Positions 4,774 through 5,562 of a DNA stretch of 5,562 bases are shown piece by piece. Both the position numbers and the translations under genes were made by a program. The notes beneath the pieces were generated by a model, which ran no database searches, was not told the DNA's origin, and saw only the letters and a program-made list of their open reading frames with translations. The first letter of the stretch is position 1. Every line of letters starts with the position of its first letter. The stretch is taken from positions 1-5,562 of the forward strand of contig MEQN01000088.1 of the NCBI GenBank assembly GCA_001770235.1, read 5' to 3'. The stretch comes from Betaproteobacteria bacterium RBG_16_58_11 (GTDB lineage Bacteria > Pseudomonadota > Gammaproteobacteria > Burkholderiales > Thiobacteraceae).

Positions 4774-5538
4774 ATGTCCTTCCGCAAAATTCGCATCATC
4801 CTGCTATTGCTGATCCTGGTCATGGTGGCCGGCATTACCTATTGGGAAAGCATGCTGGTGCGCAGTTGGCTACGCCCATTAGAAGTGTCGATCTACGCAG
4901 TGAATGGCGATGGAACCGATGCCAGCACGGCCTACATCGCGCAATTGTCGGATGACTCCTTTCAGGAAATCGCGGCCTTTTTCGACCAGCAAGCGGCGCG
5001 CCATCGGCTGAAAAAATTACCCCCTGCGCGCATCAAACTGACCGGCGAGATTCGCCAAGCGCCGCCCGCGCCGCCGAGCTTTGAGCGCGGCGTGTTGAGC
5101 TCGCTGCTGTGGAGTTTGAAGATGCGCTACTACGCCTTTCACACCACGCCGTTTTGGGAGAACATGGGGCGCATTCGCCTATTCGTGGTCTATCACGAGG
5201 GCGAGGACGGCAAGCCGCTGCAACATTCACTGGGCTTGCGCAAAGGCTTGGTGGGCGTGGTGCATGTCTTCGCAAAAACAGAACAAAGCGCGCAGAACAA
5301 TATCGTGATCACGCATGAGTTGTTGCATACGCTCGGCGCCAGCGATAAATACGATGCGCAAGGCCAGCCGGTTTACCCCGATGGGTTTGCCCATCCCGAT
5401 GACGGAGAACGCTACCCGCAGCACGCGGCGGAGATCATGGCGGGCCGCATTGCGGTGCGGCCGGACCGTGCGATTATTCCCGCGAATCTCGACGCCTGTG
5501 CCGTAGGGCCGAAGACGGCCTATGAGATTGGGTGGTAA
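4774..5538 (+). CDS. Membrane-anchored metzincin-like zinc metalloprotease candidate
   Basis: The product is 254 aa. The N-terminus is basic (MSFRKIR) followed by one membrane segment at about residues 8-22, with the rest expected in the periplasm. Residues 181-191 read HELLHTLGASD, which fits HExxHxxGxxD: H181 and H185 as zinc ligands, E182 as catalytic base, G188 at the turn and D191 as a possible third ligand. A Met within AEIMAG (M222) is positioned like a metzincin Met-turn. Upstream are beta-rich segments (RIRLFVVYHE at 133-142, GLVGVVHVFAKT at 158-169) as expected before the active-site helix. I do not recognise a named family, so the enzyme activity is inferred from the motif. The Shine-Dalgarno is weak (GAAAG). 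The gene follows the adhesin-E-like gene after 53 nt and ends with TAA at 5538, followed by 24 nt without a visible terminator. Confidence 0.72.
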   Translation: MSFRKIRIILLLLILVMVAGITYWESMLVRSWLRPLEVSIYAVNGDGTDASTAYIAQLSDDSFQEIAAFFDQQAARHRLKKLPPARIKLTGEIRQAPPAPPSFERGVLSSLLWSLKMRYYAFHTTPFWENMGRIRLFVVYHEGEDGKPLQHSLGLRKGLVGVVHVFAKTEQSAQNNIVITHELLHTLGASDKYDAQGQPVYPDGFAHPDDGERYPQHAAEIMAGRIAVRPDRAIIPANLDACAVGPKTAYEIGW

Positions 5539-5562
5539 ATTCAGGCCCCCTTTCGTCACGAA

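Noticed and set aside
5227..5559. 110-codon open frame on the minus strand at the right edge
   Set aside because: It is antisense to the metzincin-like gene and has no recognisable domain.

Overview
The window looks like chromosomal DNA from a moderately GC-rich proteobacterium, most likely a betaproteobacterium. This is inferred from an IF-1 with a basic C-terminal tail (a form I associate with Betaproteobacteria), a DUF3301-type membrane protein, an HDOD protein and the general codon use. No phage, transposon, CRISPR, tRNA or rRNA signal was seen. The layout is ordinary housekeeping and cell-envelope genes, and I found no clearly new multi-gene system. A few local features deserve a second look.

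Left block, minus strand (1-2071). Reading in the direction of transcription there is a cspA-type cold-shock gene with a leader of roughly 140 nt, a strong hairpin terminator, and infA (IF-1) starting only 33 nt after it. Next come a periplasmic thioredoxin-fold protein with a CGWC active site and an exported beta-propeller (sialidase-like) protein that runs off the left edge. The last two overlap as TGATG and are probably translationally coupled. The thioredoxin-like gene has its best ribosome site and ATG in a different frame from its signal peptide, which suggests a one-base frameshift.

Middle (2072-3718). A divergent intergenic region carries a large imperfect inverted repeat and leads into a plus-strand HDOD-domain protein, a probable signalling or regulatory output protein. 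This gene converges on a small minus-strand DUF3301-like membrane protein. The 277-nt region after that contains two clean inverted repeats and a reasonable promoter for the next gene.

Right block, plus strand (3719-5538). Three envelope genes lie in a row with short gaps: a periplasmic cyclophilin (ppiA), a small secreted protein resembling the surface-adhesin E family, and a membrane-anchored protein with a metzincin-like zinc site (HExxHxxGxxD plus a downstream Met). They could form one transcript from the promoter near 3645-3673. All three products are predicted to act outside the cytoplasmic membrane, so a shared envelope role is plausible but unproven.
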